From Romanomermis culicivorax (taxonomy: Eukaryota; Nematoda; Enoplea; Mermithida; Mermithidae), in contig CAWUHX010000166.1 in NCBI GenBank assembly GCA_963922205.1, forward strand, positions 1 to 64,000: 64,000 bases of DNA. Direction: 5' to 3'. Under the pieces are notes generated by a model. That model was not told the origin of the DNA. It did not search any database and saw nothing but the letters and a program-made list of their open reading frames with translations. Position 1 is the first letter of the stretch. Each line of letters opens with the position of its first letter. Below are positions 12,032 to 23,263 of the stretch, one piece after another. Position numbers and translations under genes: made by a program.

Positions 12032-13049
12032 GTGTGCCAAGTGTGCCATGATGAAAGAGGATTATTCAAAAGTTACGAAAGCGTTCAAGCATGGGATAAT
12101 TCCTAATCAGGAGGAACGATTAAGGTTTTCTAAATTTCCTCGAACTCTCCCATTTCACACTAATGTGACCGTATGTAATACTAACACCAAGGCTTTAGTG
12201 GATACTGGTGCTCAGTGTTCCGTGATGTCTTCATGGTTTCTTAAGGAAGCTTTTGATGAAGAATATACCGGATATCCTGAGATACTAAAAGTCACTGTTG
12301 CTGATGGTGCAGTAGTACATGCACATGGTTACATACAATTCAAAATGCATTGTGAATTTGGAGTTTTCTTGGTGAAAGCCATAATCATTCCTAATGCGGA
12401 GGAAAATCTCATAATTGGAATGGATTTCTTAGCACATCCGGATGTTGGAGCAATGATAGATTTTGGTAAAGGTATTATGAAACTTAATGGAGTTGAGAAA
12501 GCTATAAGTGTTGTACCTAAAGATCACCCGAGTCATATACAAGCTATTGATTGTATAGGGGAAGCACCTATAGTACATTCAAGTCCTGAAGAGGATCAAT
12601 ACCCCAGGATCTGCCAATTAGGTATAGTGGTTCCAGTGGTATCATGTACGAAAGTATACATACCACACGGAACCGATGTGCTTATTAAGGCAAGATTATG
12701 GGAACAATCGTCTAAAACAGATCTCCATTGTTTGGTCATAGAAGGAAATAAAGAAGAAAAGAAATTCAGAGTTGATAGCACACTGGTTGATGGTAAATGG
12801 GAAGATTTTGTTCTGATGATTTCGAATAATACGGGTTCCGGATGCCAATTGCAACCTAATCAGGTTGTAGGCTACTGTGACTCAATATTACAAGAAAATT
12901 CAGGAGTATCAGACGTACAAAGTACGAGTTGTGGGATATTTAGTGTTGAAGATAATTTTAATGCCACTCCCAGAATGTCTGTGCATGATGCATTGGCATT
13001 TAGGGAAGCGCTATATAAAATGATCTATACGTGTATTTTATGTGAATAA
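12012..13049 (+). CDS. Retropepsin-like aspartic protease with pol linker
   Basis: 345 codons, in the +1 frame relative to Gag and overlapping its end by 20 bases, so a +1 shift (or equivalent) would join it to Gag. Residues 61-70 read ALVDTGAQCS, with the catalytic D64-T-G triad, and about 80 residues later LIIGMDFLAHPDVGAMIDF matches the conserved C-terminal block of Ty3/gypsy proteases. The following ~170 residues resemble the protease-RT linker of gypsy Pol (VYIPHGTDVLIKARLWE). The frame ends exactly where RT would begin. The catalytic core looks intact; role would be cleaving Gag. Confidence 0.88.
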   Translation: MVILWIKCAKCAMMKEDYSKVTKAFKHGIIPNQEERLRFSKFPRTLPFHTNVTVCNTNTKALVDTGAQCSVMSSWFLKEAFDEEYTGYPEILKVTVADGAVVHAHGYIQFKMHCEFGVFLVKAIIIPNAEENLIIGMDFLAHPDVGAMIDFGKGIMKLNGVEKAISVVPKDHPSHIQAIDCIGEAPIVHSSPEEDQYPRICQLGIVVPVVSCTKVYIPHGTDVLIKARLWEQSSKTDLHCLVIEGNKEEKKFRVDSTLVDGKWEDFVLMISNNTGSGCQLQPNQVVGYCDSILQENSGVSDVQSTSCGIFSVEDNFNATPRMSVHDALAFREALYKMIYTCILCE

Positions 13050-14157
13050 AATTTTTATTTTTTTGTGTTATTTAACCGATTTATATTCATTTAATACCTT
13101 TTAAATTTTGGGTAGCGAAGGGTCAAATTTTCAGAATAATATTGTTAATTTGTACACCCGACGCTAAAATTTTGGATTACATTCTGGGAGGTTTACGACC
13201 AATTTTCATTTTCAATTTCAAAAGTCCTGTTTTTCTTGTGCTCCGCGTGGCACAAAATTTTCGGAACAAAATTTTTTCGTCCAGCCCAAGGACCCGATAA
13301 AATTATTTTCGGTAATTTCTTATATTGTATTGATATTGAAGTAAAGATAAATGTTCTTTAACATTTTGTTTACTTTAGAAGATACAACGCGGAATTTAAG
13401 AAAAAATTTTTAAAAAATTTTTCAAATGTCGAAATTAGGCGTTGCGCCTTTCGCGCGAAATTATTGCGCGCACGCCGACCACGTTAAGGCGGGCCAACCG
13501 CAAGGCTGCCAAAACAATTGTTATTTTTTGACCGACGGTAAGTTTTCATTTAATTATTTCTTGGTATGTGGGACGAATTCGCCCATTTAGGTGTCTTAGG
13601 AATGATTTCTTCACGCTCAATTTTCTGAATGGGCCAACCAAGGGGAAAACGAGTTCGAAGAAAAGTTTCTAAGAATGTTAGGATAGGTGAAAAGAAAAAA
13701 CCTAATGGATTTACGGCCCTAAAAAGCCAAAATCTAATGGTTTTTACCTTGGATCCAATTCCGAAGCATTTATTTTTTGGTTTTATTAGAGCCCCTGGTT
13801 TACTAAATTTATTTCTTGGATTAATTAAAACCTTAATTGGTTATTTATTCACTATTTAATTTTGGTACCGAGGCGTGAAGTTATCGCTAGGGTAAGTGGT
13901 AAATCGACGGCAGCTGACGTCGAAAAGCGAAAGGTGGTGCAAATGTGAGGTTCCTGAAAAATTGGTGTAGCATTTGCGGTAATCACTGGGCCTGCTTACT
14001 TTATGACTTTGACACCTAACCTCACTTATTAATTTATTTTTCCCCACGCTAAATCTTTTCCTAATGTGGTGCCGGTCAAAGCTGATTATTTATTTGGTGG
14101 TGGTGGCCTAATGCCTGATTTGTAAAGGGTCAAGGGGCAAATTCTTTTTGATTTTTA
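13050..14157 (+). other. Non-coding spacer between protease and second frame
   Basis: No RT or integrase motif in any frame. An AATAAA lies at 13046. A strong 5' splice-site match, CG|GTAAGT, is at 13538, and TTTTTAG|AC at 14151-14158 looks like a 3' splice site just upstream of the second frame, so 13538-14158 could be an intron. GC-rich hairpin-like sequence lies at 13437-13510. A 76-codon frame at 13629-13859 is not recognised. Confidence 0.6.
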
Positions 14158-14217
14158 GACTACAACATCAAGCGTCTGGTCCGCGTCGGAGAAATCAAAC
14201 AATGGTTCACCGGCGCG

Positions 14218-17200
14218 ATGGGTTATTGGCCGCAGCGACCAATGGAACCCGAACAGGTTCACGGCGGCAACGTCGAACCGATCCTGAAGCAATTGGCCAC
14301 AAGCCAGTTTCAGGGGCTAGGCGCTGTCGGATTCGACGTCGAAAAGGTCAAGAAGACCGAGGTATGTATAATACCTTATAAGGTAGCGATCCAGAACCCG
14401 GAAGGGAAAGAGTTCGCTAGGCTGGTGTCATTTGCACACATAGATGGTTCCAGCTCTGTTATCGACCATACAACATTGAAGCTGCAGGAATGGGATCTTT
14501 TGATTTCATTCCTATCATGGGTGGATCGTTTCTTGGTCGGTTTCAAAGTTGTGGATGATCTGGTTGCAATTTTGAACGTCTACGGATCCCGGTCAGGGGC
14601 CTCGGCTCATGATAAGACGAAAATTATACAGGCCCGTATACTCCAAGGATTTGGAAAATATTGGGACTGTGAAATTTGCGTCAGATTGATGATGGGGCCC
14701 ATGGCCAATCACGCTCGTGATTTAGGATTGTGTCCTGAAAACCTTGGGTTAAAAGGACTTTTCACCGAATTTTACTTGGCTGATGTCGGCAAATACCAAT
14801 GCCACTTCGGTGACAAAAAGATTCGAGAAAAGTTCTTGGCCCCCAAGATTCAAGACACAGAAATTGTGTATGCTGGCCTGGACGCCTATTATTCAATTGC
14901 AGTATTTTTGGGGTTCTTTCACTACGGGTTTTGCGGTGAATTAAGTGGGGTTACCGCAACGTACCCCCATGATATTGTATCGCCGGCCCAAGTGAAAACC
15001 TTGGCCTTCCGCTTTTATACGGTGTACTCTCAAGACCTAACGGGGTTCGAGGATCGAAACTTCGTAGATGAGAAGGACATCGTAAAAAGGCAGTTGTTCA
15101 AGGTCTACCACATGATGCGGCAAGAGGTAATGGCCAGGTGGGCTACACAATTTCATAATGACTTGCTGGAATATTCGTGTCCTGCGGATATTAAAAATCC
15201 CGCTAAGGCTACAGACCACACTTTATTGTCTGGGGTTTATCCCAAGGCGCTAAAAGCTGGTCCAAGCAAGAAGAAGGTAAATCAGTGGGAAGACGTAAGT
15301 GATCCGGAGGACATGGATATGATGGAACAACAGGTCAATAGGACAAACGAGGTGATCAACCGACTGCATACAGAAATGTTGCAAGGGGTTTCGTTTTTCA
15401 AGTTGACGGATCCTGTGGATGTTGTATGGTATATCACAGCTGGTCTTGCCATGAATAAGACTCCTCGATAGGACTCCTCGAAGCAGCTTCAATCATTTCA
15501 ACTCAGAACGGACTGCTACGAACCAGTGGAAATCGACACCGGTATGGCTAAGTACGACAGGGATCACTGGATGGGGGACTTGAGGAATTATGAGCATGTC
15601 ATGGACTCAACAAAGTTTCCTGCGTTGGAAAAGGCATGCAACCTAATTCCTCTACCATTCTTTGTTTTCTGGCCTCATAGCTGTGCCGAGTACGATTACA
15701 TACTGAGGGAATTATTGAATTATAATTTCCTCAAATCCTACTCGAAGGAGGATTCAGAGTTAATAAAGAAGATGGCATGGAAGACCGATGACAGGGTTTT
15801 ACAGAATTAGGACCTAGTAGCATCTTTACCGCCAACAGAACCTGAACATGCTGTAAAAGGCAAAAGGGTTAGGACCTGGCAAAATAGGTTTGGTTTTATG
15901 CCTATTCGGTTGCGCTTGCGCAACAAAATAGGTTCTCCAATTTCGATGGAAAAAGCAAAGGACAATATTACCCATAACAAGGATTATTGGGCCAACTGCT
16001 TTTTCTATGTCAGATTCTACTATGCCGAATTTGGTAGTAAGACCCTATCGCTGCGATATGGCCTATCACCAGACATGCCTACTCTTCAAACGGGTCAGAT
16101 CAGATGTATACCGGCTGATTATCCATTGTATACTATTGAATTTCCTGAAAAGTGTATTCACCGGAGGCCTCTGCCGTCGGAATTACCTATGGTTACCTAT
16201 TCATATGGTAATCAAACCAAACAATCTGATTTCAGGACGAAATCCGATATACTAGACCCTGATAATGAACCCACAGTTCAAACGGGTCTAGTGGACGAGG
16301 ACGTCATGGAATTGGAGAGTGAGGATGAGGATAATTCCGCACTCCTGGGAGAGGAAAGCTGCAAGGAGGTTGACGACGAAGACACATTATTGTATATTTC
16401 GATCGCCGACCCCCAAGTAGCTGAATCTGCGATGACAGCATCCTCTGTCACGCAGTTGCAACCGCAACCACAAGTTGTGACGCAGCTGCAGACGGAAATG
16501 CTGCCACCACCGCCTGGCTTACCTACGCCACAAGTTATACAAACATCTATGGATGGGAGTCAGTACTTGTCTAGCGTAGAAAGTCAAGCACAATCGGAAG
16601 AAATTCCGATTGCCCAGGATGAACAAAACGTGTATGAGCAAGCTTACATTAGCGAGTACATGGATGCCAAAGGTGTAAAGCAAAAGGAGGAAGAACAGAC
16701 AGCAGGGACACCTAGCCATACTGTGGTGGAAACACCACAAGAGCTAGCCGCCCGGCTGGCTGAAGAAGATAAGGAAATTCAAGTATTAGCCTTGACCTGG
16801 GATAAAGAAGGTGTTCCCGGATACTATACTGCTGAGGAAATAAAAAATATGAAAATAAAAGGTTTAAATGATAGGCAAATTTTCGTTAACTTGAAAAAGA
16901 AACGAAAAACAAAAGCCCGTCAGGAGAAGAAAAAGGTAGAAAAGGCCATTGCGCAGCCTGCAAAGGTTACGCAGCCGAAACCTGCCAAAACTTCTGCTCC
17001 GGCTTCAGCAACAGTATCCGTGACCACTGTATCTTCAACTACTCCTGTGTTGCAGACTGTCTCTACAGGTACTTTATCGATGGCAACGAGTCAGTCCACG
17101 CAATTTGTGTCGCAGGCTACGGACACCTCTGCTTCCGGACGGCCTCAGCCTAAGGTGCAGGGAGCTCCTAGCAAGCCACAGGTTGCGGGACAAAAAGTTC

Positions 17201-18222
17201 AAATCTTTACACCAGGAAAGATAAAGCTGTTAACTCTGGTTACTGTTGACCCAAATCAACAAACACCAGAAATAACGGTGGAGTTATTCCGGGATGTATT
17301 GTTGGATTTTTGGCAAGTTACCAAAGATAAAAGTAGAGCCAGAGGTCCAATTTCTTTTGCTACACCGGAATTGGCTAATTATTTCTGCGACAAGCAGTTT
17401 GAAGATCCAGAGATTTGGCTGATGGTCAATAAAGTGGTCAGGACTATATACAAACTGTATCAGCCACAGTTTGATGTCCAAGGTGGATTTTTATACGACT
17501 CGCGAAATATTCCAGAGCCACTATGGGATAGGATCATTCGTGAAATTGTCCTTGAATGGCTCACGGAATATTGAGCGAGTGTCGTATTTGCAGCTGTCAG
17601 ATATTTGTGTATGATGATATTCCTTATGCTTGACTATGCACCACTTACGGCTGAGCAGATCGGTAAACGATCAGTCTCAGCCATAGTGTTTGCAAACATC
17701 ATGCTGTTACAGGGATATCGGAGTGCCACTGCTTCGGATGTTTTTAAGACTGCCTATCGCTTGGTGATGTATAATTACAGTCAACAAGCGGCGGAGATGG
17801 ATGTCAAAAGGTCAGGTAGCCCAAGTCCTCCAACTACTGTTAAATTTAGCAAAGTTCAGAACGATGCGGGACAGACCTTTCGGGCACCCGGACTCGCAAG
17901 CAGTCAAACTGGTGGTCAAGGAGCCACGGTTGGTATAGCCAACCAGGTCTCCACTGGCCCCAGTTCTGGCACTGGGCAAGCCTCTAGAACCGTTCTGAAA
18001 CAACAGCAACCTATACAGCATCTACAGGGTGCTAGGGGAGCTCGTGGAGGACGGGGAAGGGGTGCCCAACCAGGCCAGTTTCATTTTAACAATCCGAACA
18101 GGGGCAGAGCTGGTTACGTTGGTGGCTGAGGTATATACCGAGGACAACACCCTTGTGGTGCATTCCGAGGTCGCGGAGGTCATCAACAAGGCCAGCAGCA
18201 AGGCGGCGGGCAGCAACAATAA
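14218..18222 (+). pseudogene. Second long frame: DEDDy 3'-5' exonuclease domain plus unknown regions and RGG tail
   Basis: One 1335-codon frame interrupted by TAG (15469), TAG (15808), TGA (17572) and TGA (18127), with no frameshift. Residues 38-230 match the WRN/RNase D/Mut-7-type DEDDy exonuclease fold: Exo I GFDVE (D40, E42), Exo II VGFKVVDDL (D114), a LGLKGL segment near 176, and Exo III YAGLDAYYSIAVF (Y218, D222). All catalytic residues expected of the family are present and lie before the first stop. The next ~650 residues are unrecognised, with Pro/Thr/Ala-rich low complexity and a KKKRKTKARQEKKK patch (near 16895). A helical stretch at 17215-17780 and a Gly/Arg/Gln-rich tail (NRGRAGYVGG, FRGRGG) suggest nucleic-acid binding. 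A start further upstream after splicing at 14158 is possible. Confidence 0.75.
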
Positions 18223-19129
18223 TTTTTAGCCGCCAAAATCTTGGTCAAAAATCCTCCATTCTTGACTTCATTTCATTTATTCAAAAAACACAAAAAACAC
18301 AAAAACATAAAAAATTACAAAAATCCAAAAACATTATAAAACATAAAATACAAAAATATTATTTAAACTTTTGGTTGTGTTGTTGCCTTTCAAAAAATCT
18401 CATTTTTTTGGCCAAGCTCATCGCTTGAGTCCACATTTTTGATTTAATATTTCTTTCACTTATTTTTTGCATTTCGTATTTTTCCTCGTATTTTAATCTG
18501 GTCATTTTGCCTGGTATATTTTTTCTTGTCATTTTTTCGGTGTCTTGTAAATTTTTCTTGTTATTTGTGCCTCGTATTTTAAAATTTTTGCTCAATATTT
18601 TTTCGCCCTACTAGTTTTGTAAATACTTGTTCGTCATATTGTATTTTAAATTTTTTCATACGAAAAATGGACGGCGAACCGAAAGGGGCGATGGAGCGGA
18701 CAAAAGTAGACGATTACTGCAAGGATTGGGACGCTGCTGCCAAAGACACTCCGCATCACTCAATGGGACGAAACAATCAATAGTGGAGGAAGGTACCTAG
18801 GAGCCTCAAGGCACACTGGCGAAGCCAGGGAAAAGTCAAGCCGATGCAGAGTCGTCGATCCGTCAGATGCTGGATCAGTGATCGATCGTGCTGCGGCATC
18901 TCAGTGGACAGACCTAGGTAACCTTGTAAAAAGACTTGACGTTGGAGGTGGTCTTGACCCGTACACCCTTCGGGGTCAGGTCAGGACGATTATGACCCGT
19001 ACACCCTTCGGGGTCGGATCATAATCTTTTTAAGTTGGGATCCAGTAGTAGGTCACACCGTAAAAGGTAAAAGTCCTGCTTACGGTTTCCTTCTTCACCT
19101 CCCGTTGGTCAGTTTCAAGGCCCGAGGGA
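18223..19129 (+). other. 3' internal untranslated region of the LTR element
   Basis: A/T-rich at 18240-18640, then GC-richer and structured. Contains two UUCG hairpins (separate entry), an inverted pair CCGTAA...TTACGG at about 19049-19085, and a weak purine tract AAGGCCCGAGGGA (19117-19129) directly before the 3' LTR, the likely plus-strand primer. Confidence 0.7.
18956..19015 (+). promoter_or_regulatory. Duplicated cUUCGg-type RNA hairpin
   Basis: A 22-nt segment occurs twice without change (18956-18977 and 18994-19015). Each contains ACCCTTCGGGGT, which in RNA folds into a 4-bp stem capped by the very stable UUCG tetraloop. Position upstream of the purine tract suggests a packaging, export or priming signal; the function is inference. 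Confidence 0.7.
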
Positions 19130-19742
19130 TGTTGGGGATGTGCTTACGGCAGTAGCAATCCCACATCTATGCAAAATTGGTGAATCGACAAAGTTACGAT
19201 TCCACCAAAAAAGGAAGAAACATTTATTATTCCTGTCTACCTTCCGCAACTTTGGTGTGTTTTGGGCGAGTCGCGTCCGTTATAACGTTTTATTGTTTTG
19301 CTTCGCCTAGTAAAGGCAAACGTCAACAGCCCCACACCAGATTTGCATATTATTAATATAATAATTATTTATTATTCATATTATTATTATTACTTGCGCA
19401 GTGAGCGGTTGGAGGGAGTCATATTACACGGGAGCCAAGCCAAGGTAAGGTCCCAGCTCCTTTGGATATTATCAAAGTGAGTTTTGTGTATTTGTGTAAA
19501 CCTTTAGGAGGCATCTGGGGGGACCCTGAGTGCCCTTCGATTGCAAGAGTTAGAGTTTCCAGTTGCTAATTAGTGACTGAAGGTTGTGTTTATTTCTGCT
19601 TAAGGACTGTTGCACTGTGTTCAGTTGATTGCTAATAGGAAGCTCCTTTGAGTGACCTACAGTAGTCGATTGAGTACAAGCCGATAGGACTTGAGTTATA
19701 TTGCTGACATCTTCAGATCTAAGCAGAGAAGTAAACATAACA
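19130..19742 (+). repeat. 3' LTR
   Basis: Same length as the 5' LTR. Differences relative to it include CpG-to-CpA changes at 19324, 19421, 19474 and 19715. Confidence 0.93.
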
Positions 19743-20131
19743 TATTGTGCTTGGGTAAAAAAGTTCTCCGTACCCAAGATTTTCCGGAAATTTTTGCATG
19801 GTGCATAATTGTTTGTGGCAAAAAAGCACTGATGAAAAAATTTACAATAATCGCTTGCACTTTAGACGAAGAAAAGGCTAACCTTTTTTGCTTAATCCGT
19901 GGCCGATAATCTAGAAGTCGACTATTCAACTATGAACCTATTAAAAGTTTGTTATAAGGATCAAATAGCCTCCTCCATAAAAATTTATTCAAAATGGGAT
20001 AGCTTTCCAGCAATTAAAAGAATTGTAAACATCAACAACATAGAAGCAGTCATGTTACATTTTTACAAAATTTACAGTAGTTCAGTGCAACTAGTCCAAT
20101 TAAGCATACTATTAAAACAAGACTATGTGAA

Positions 20132-20482
20132 CTAACTTGAAGAATTTGTAACTTGCGTCAGACACGGCACTAAAAATCTTTCAACATGGGCAATCGGTTC
20201 ATTTAATCGAATTCTGGAAACATCGCGGCTGTTTGTCTGTGCGCTAAGCCGATGGAATTGAGGATTTCCGGAATTAGATGCAACAGGAACTTCTTCTGGT
20301 GGTAAGGCTTTCGAATTTTCTATTTTCATAACCTTGTTAATGGGCGATGATATCGTTTGTGGACTAGCTTGTGCTGCTAAAACAAAAACTGAGTCGATAC
20401 TATAGCTCCGATTCCCTGATGCATACATGCACAGCATAGAAATTGTGCTGGGGGTAGAGCTCACCAAGGTCAGATTTTCCAA
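20132..20482 (-). other. Unrecognised 116-codon open frame
   Basis: Open frame with Ser/Pro-rich composition and no domain I recognise. Its start overlaps the dispersed repeat at 20466, so it may be a transposon fragment or chance. Low coding likelihood. Confidence 0.2.
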
Positions 20483-20628
20483 TCAGGGGTAAAGTTGAAA
20501 ATTTATGGGGGTAGTGTAGCTGAATGTCCACTCAACACGTCATTTCTTCTCAAAATTAGGCAACTATTGATCGATTTTCAAGACTTTAGGCAGGGGTAAT
20601 ACCCCCCATGCCCCTCGCTATGGGGTAA
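20466..20628 (-). repeat. Dispersed repeat Y, copy 1
   Basis: Reverse complement matches 26034-26205 and 34553-34722 over about 160 bp (shared words GGACATTTAGCTA, TTACCCCTACCT). CCCATAGGGAG/CCCATAGCGAG marks one end in all three. Confidence 0.8.
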
Positions 20629-20825
20629 CCTGGCTGAGGGTCACCCAGGAGAGGGGAAATTTAATTTGACGAAAAGAAAGTCTTGTAACTTCCGAGATGA
20701 CGAAAAAATGATGACAAAAAGAAAGTCTTGTAACTTCCGAGCCGCATATTCTTCAACCTATATTGGTCAGATATGTGAAATGATTTGCTTAGACACATTT
20801 TCTAAAGTTTTAATATAACTTCATT

Positions 20826-21048
20826 GGAATCAAGTATGCTGTGTTTAGAAAAATTGATAAACTACAGCATAGCTTTCATTTTTATGACGCTTTCTCTTCT
20901 CTCTTGCTCATTATCTTTCGTCGTCTGTTCAATCATTGCTGCGGGTGTCGAATGCGCTGGGGTTCAGCAAAAATCTACTGGGGGTCAATCAAAATCTGCT
21001 GGGGGTCAATACCCCCAAACCCCCCTCGTGCATGTATGTCTAAATGGG
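20826..21048 (+). repeat. Dispersed repeat Z, copy 1
   Basis: Begins GGAATCAAGTATGCTGTGTT and ends in tandem CTGCTGGGGGTCAA units next to GTGCATGTATG. Other copies: 27196-27425 (inverted) and 37716-37890. The short terminal unit differs in copy number between copies. Confidence 0.8.
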
Positions 21049-21099
21049 AAAATACGTGTAATTGGGGTGAAGTGCTATAGGAACCCCCAGAAATCGTCG

Positions 21100-21430
21100 G
21101 ATGGCTAGCCATTGGACGACCCCAACAGGATTTTCCAATCTTATGGCTAGCCATATAGTAGTCATAGGGATCTCTATACTTTTGATCGAAAAAATACTGA
21201 AAAATATAAATTTTTGAAAAAAAATGGTCAAAAACGTCAATTTTCTCAGCATTTCGCGCCATAAATACATTTTTTACTGTTTTTTAGACAAAAATTACTA
21301 TTTTTTGAACCTTTTTTCCACGTTTTTTGGTGAGAAAAATCAATTTTTTTCTCCAGTAACCCCTCCCCTGAAACTTTGGGGAATCAGTGAGCCCCGGTCC
21401 CAAAAAATTCGCCCTAACCCCCCAGACCTC
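21100..21430 (+). repeat. Dispersed repeat W, copy 1
   Basis: Matches the reverse complement of 25297-25675 (ATGGCTAGCCAT near one end, CACTGATTCCCCAAA-like near the other). The two copies form a wide inverted pair around 21.4-25.3 kb. Confidence 0.75.
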
Positions 21431-22258
21431 GGGGTCCTGTTAGATGTATGGAAGGGAAAGAGGATGAAATGGTCAAGCCATGGAATTGGAAGTCAAACAT
21501 AAACAAAAAAAGTTGTTGCGCTTCCACGAAAGCTGTTCTGTATTCTCTTTTTCTTAGTGACACACCCATTAGCAGTGCCGCTAATGGCAGTTTGACTCTA
21601 TAAGCGCAAAAAAATTTCATCAGCGCACAGTAACTTATTTCTTTCTACAATAGTGATCAAGATTGTATTAACCATTATTGAGAAATGTGTTATTGTAAAC
21701 GTATATTTTGACAGCATTCTTTAAGACGTACCTACCTATATTCACAGGGTCGTATCGTAACTGAGAAAAAAATTTTCCCGCGCCTAGTGCCGGGAAAATT
21801 TCCAGGTTTTTACATTCTAAAAGGCTGGAAAATGAATCTTCATAGCAATGAAAATAAATTGGAATGAAACTAATGCATCGTAATACCTTTTTTATCCTGG
21901 CGCCCAGGGCCGGAAGAATTTTCGGATTTTTGTGTTGCAAAATGCTGGAAAATGTATGTTCCCAACAATTATTCCTGGAAATTTAGTCTTGTAATGGTGT
22001 TTTTATCGTCTTTCAATCGCAGATTGGGAAGGTTCACGTTTCAAAACCTTGGAAAACTTCAAACGAAGCGAGAGAATAAAATTCTGAGAAGTGATGAAAA
22101 ATCTGAAAATTCTGAGAAGTGATGAAAAAAAAGAAAATTATTGACTCGACTAAATTAGTAAGAAAGAGATGAAGTAATTCAATTGATAGGAACTGATGAA
22201 GGTTAATTAGTAAGTGGTAGTAGATAAGCTAACGGTCGCGCATGATAGAAAGCAATGA

Positions 22259-22343
22259 CTGTTCGACCGGCGGAAAATTTTGAGGTTTTGACCTTCTTTT
22301 TTGACCTTCATGACCGGCGGAAAATTTTGAGGTTTTGACCTTC
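22259..22343. repeat. Short tandem duplication
   Basis: GACCGGCGGAAAATTTTGAG followed by GTTTTGACCTTC occurs twice in direct orientation about 52 bp apart; part of the GC-hairpin dispersed family. Confidence 0.8.
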
Positions 22344-23263
22344 TGAAATTCACCAAAATGAATCTTTTCGGTTTTGAAGTGAAAAAAATATTTTCTTATG
22401 AAAAAAATGCCCAAAGCTTTTTCCTTATTTCGAAATTTTATTCCCTAAAAGATCGCATTGAGTAGAAAAACGGGGCTTCAAATGACACGAGGGAAAAAAT
22501 TGTAAAGATTGATGGAAAATCTCATTAATCGGCAAAATGTTTTCTTGTAACTAATCGAAAAGAGATGAGGTACAATTCAGTTGATTGAAACTGTTAAATG
22601 TTTAGTAGTAAGTGGAAGTAGATATGCTAATGGTCCTGTTGGATAAAAAACAATGACGGCTATACTCACTGACCGGCGCGAAGCGCCGGAAAATTTTGAG
22701 GTTTTTCTCTGTGAGAGATAGTGCCGCGCTAAAAAACAGTGGTTCTGTATAAGAAATTCTGATTGATTTTGTCACACAAATGTGCCCTACACAGAAATAA
22801 TTTTGTACAAGATTAACATCGTTTAAATCAAAGGTTCAGTTGAAGAGCGAAGCACGGCAAGAATTTTCCAAGGTGTCTTCGGACCTTTCAGGGGAGTTGG
22901 GGGTGAGTGAGCACAAAATTAAAAGAGAGCTCCATAGGCATCATATATATATGATATGCGAAAAGTAACCAAAAAATTTTCTTCAAAAACAGCTCAAGGG
23001 GTATCCAGCAATTTTTTTGGCCCGGGGGTATTCCGGGTCAGAGGTAGGAGGGTTTACCCCTATCTACATATGGTTGAAGAAGACCTCAAGCTTTTTTTGT
23101 CGTCATCAAGATATACAGACAGCCATAAACATTGAGAATCACTTTTTGGTGGATCTATTCAGAAATCTTCTGCCATCTAGTAACAAGAATAGGAACCAAT
23201 TTAACACACATCAGTATTGGGAGGAATCCTACCGTTTTTGAAAAGCTTCCTTGGTGGCGTATG

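Larger units (their letters stand above)
9198..19742 (+). mobile_element. Ty3/gypsy-type LTR retrotransposon lacking RT and integrase, with an exonuclease frame (10,545 bp)
   Basis: Two 613-bp LTRs (9198-9810, 19130-19742) begin TGTTGGGG, end AACA and differ at ten positions (about 1.6%). The 4-bp flank TATT occurs on both sides (9194-9197, 19743-19746). Order: 5' LTR, PBS, Gag, protease, non-coding spacer, a long second frame with a DEDDy exonuclease, structured 3' leader, purine tract, 3' LTR. No reverse transcriptase, RNase H or integrase motif appears in any frame, so it would need those enzymes in trans. The protease and the zinc-knuckle layout fit Ty3/gypsy. LTR similarity indicates a fairly recent insertion. 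Confidence 0.93.

Noticed and set aside
10403-18129. Nuclear code with TGA read as an amino acid
   Set aside because: TAG also interrupts these frames and TAA the helicase; CpG decay explains the pattern more simply.
20824-21108. Membrane peptide with repeat tail
   Set aside because: Lies wholly in dispersed repeat Z; the frame is not conserved in the other two copies.
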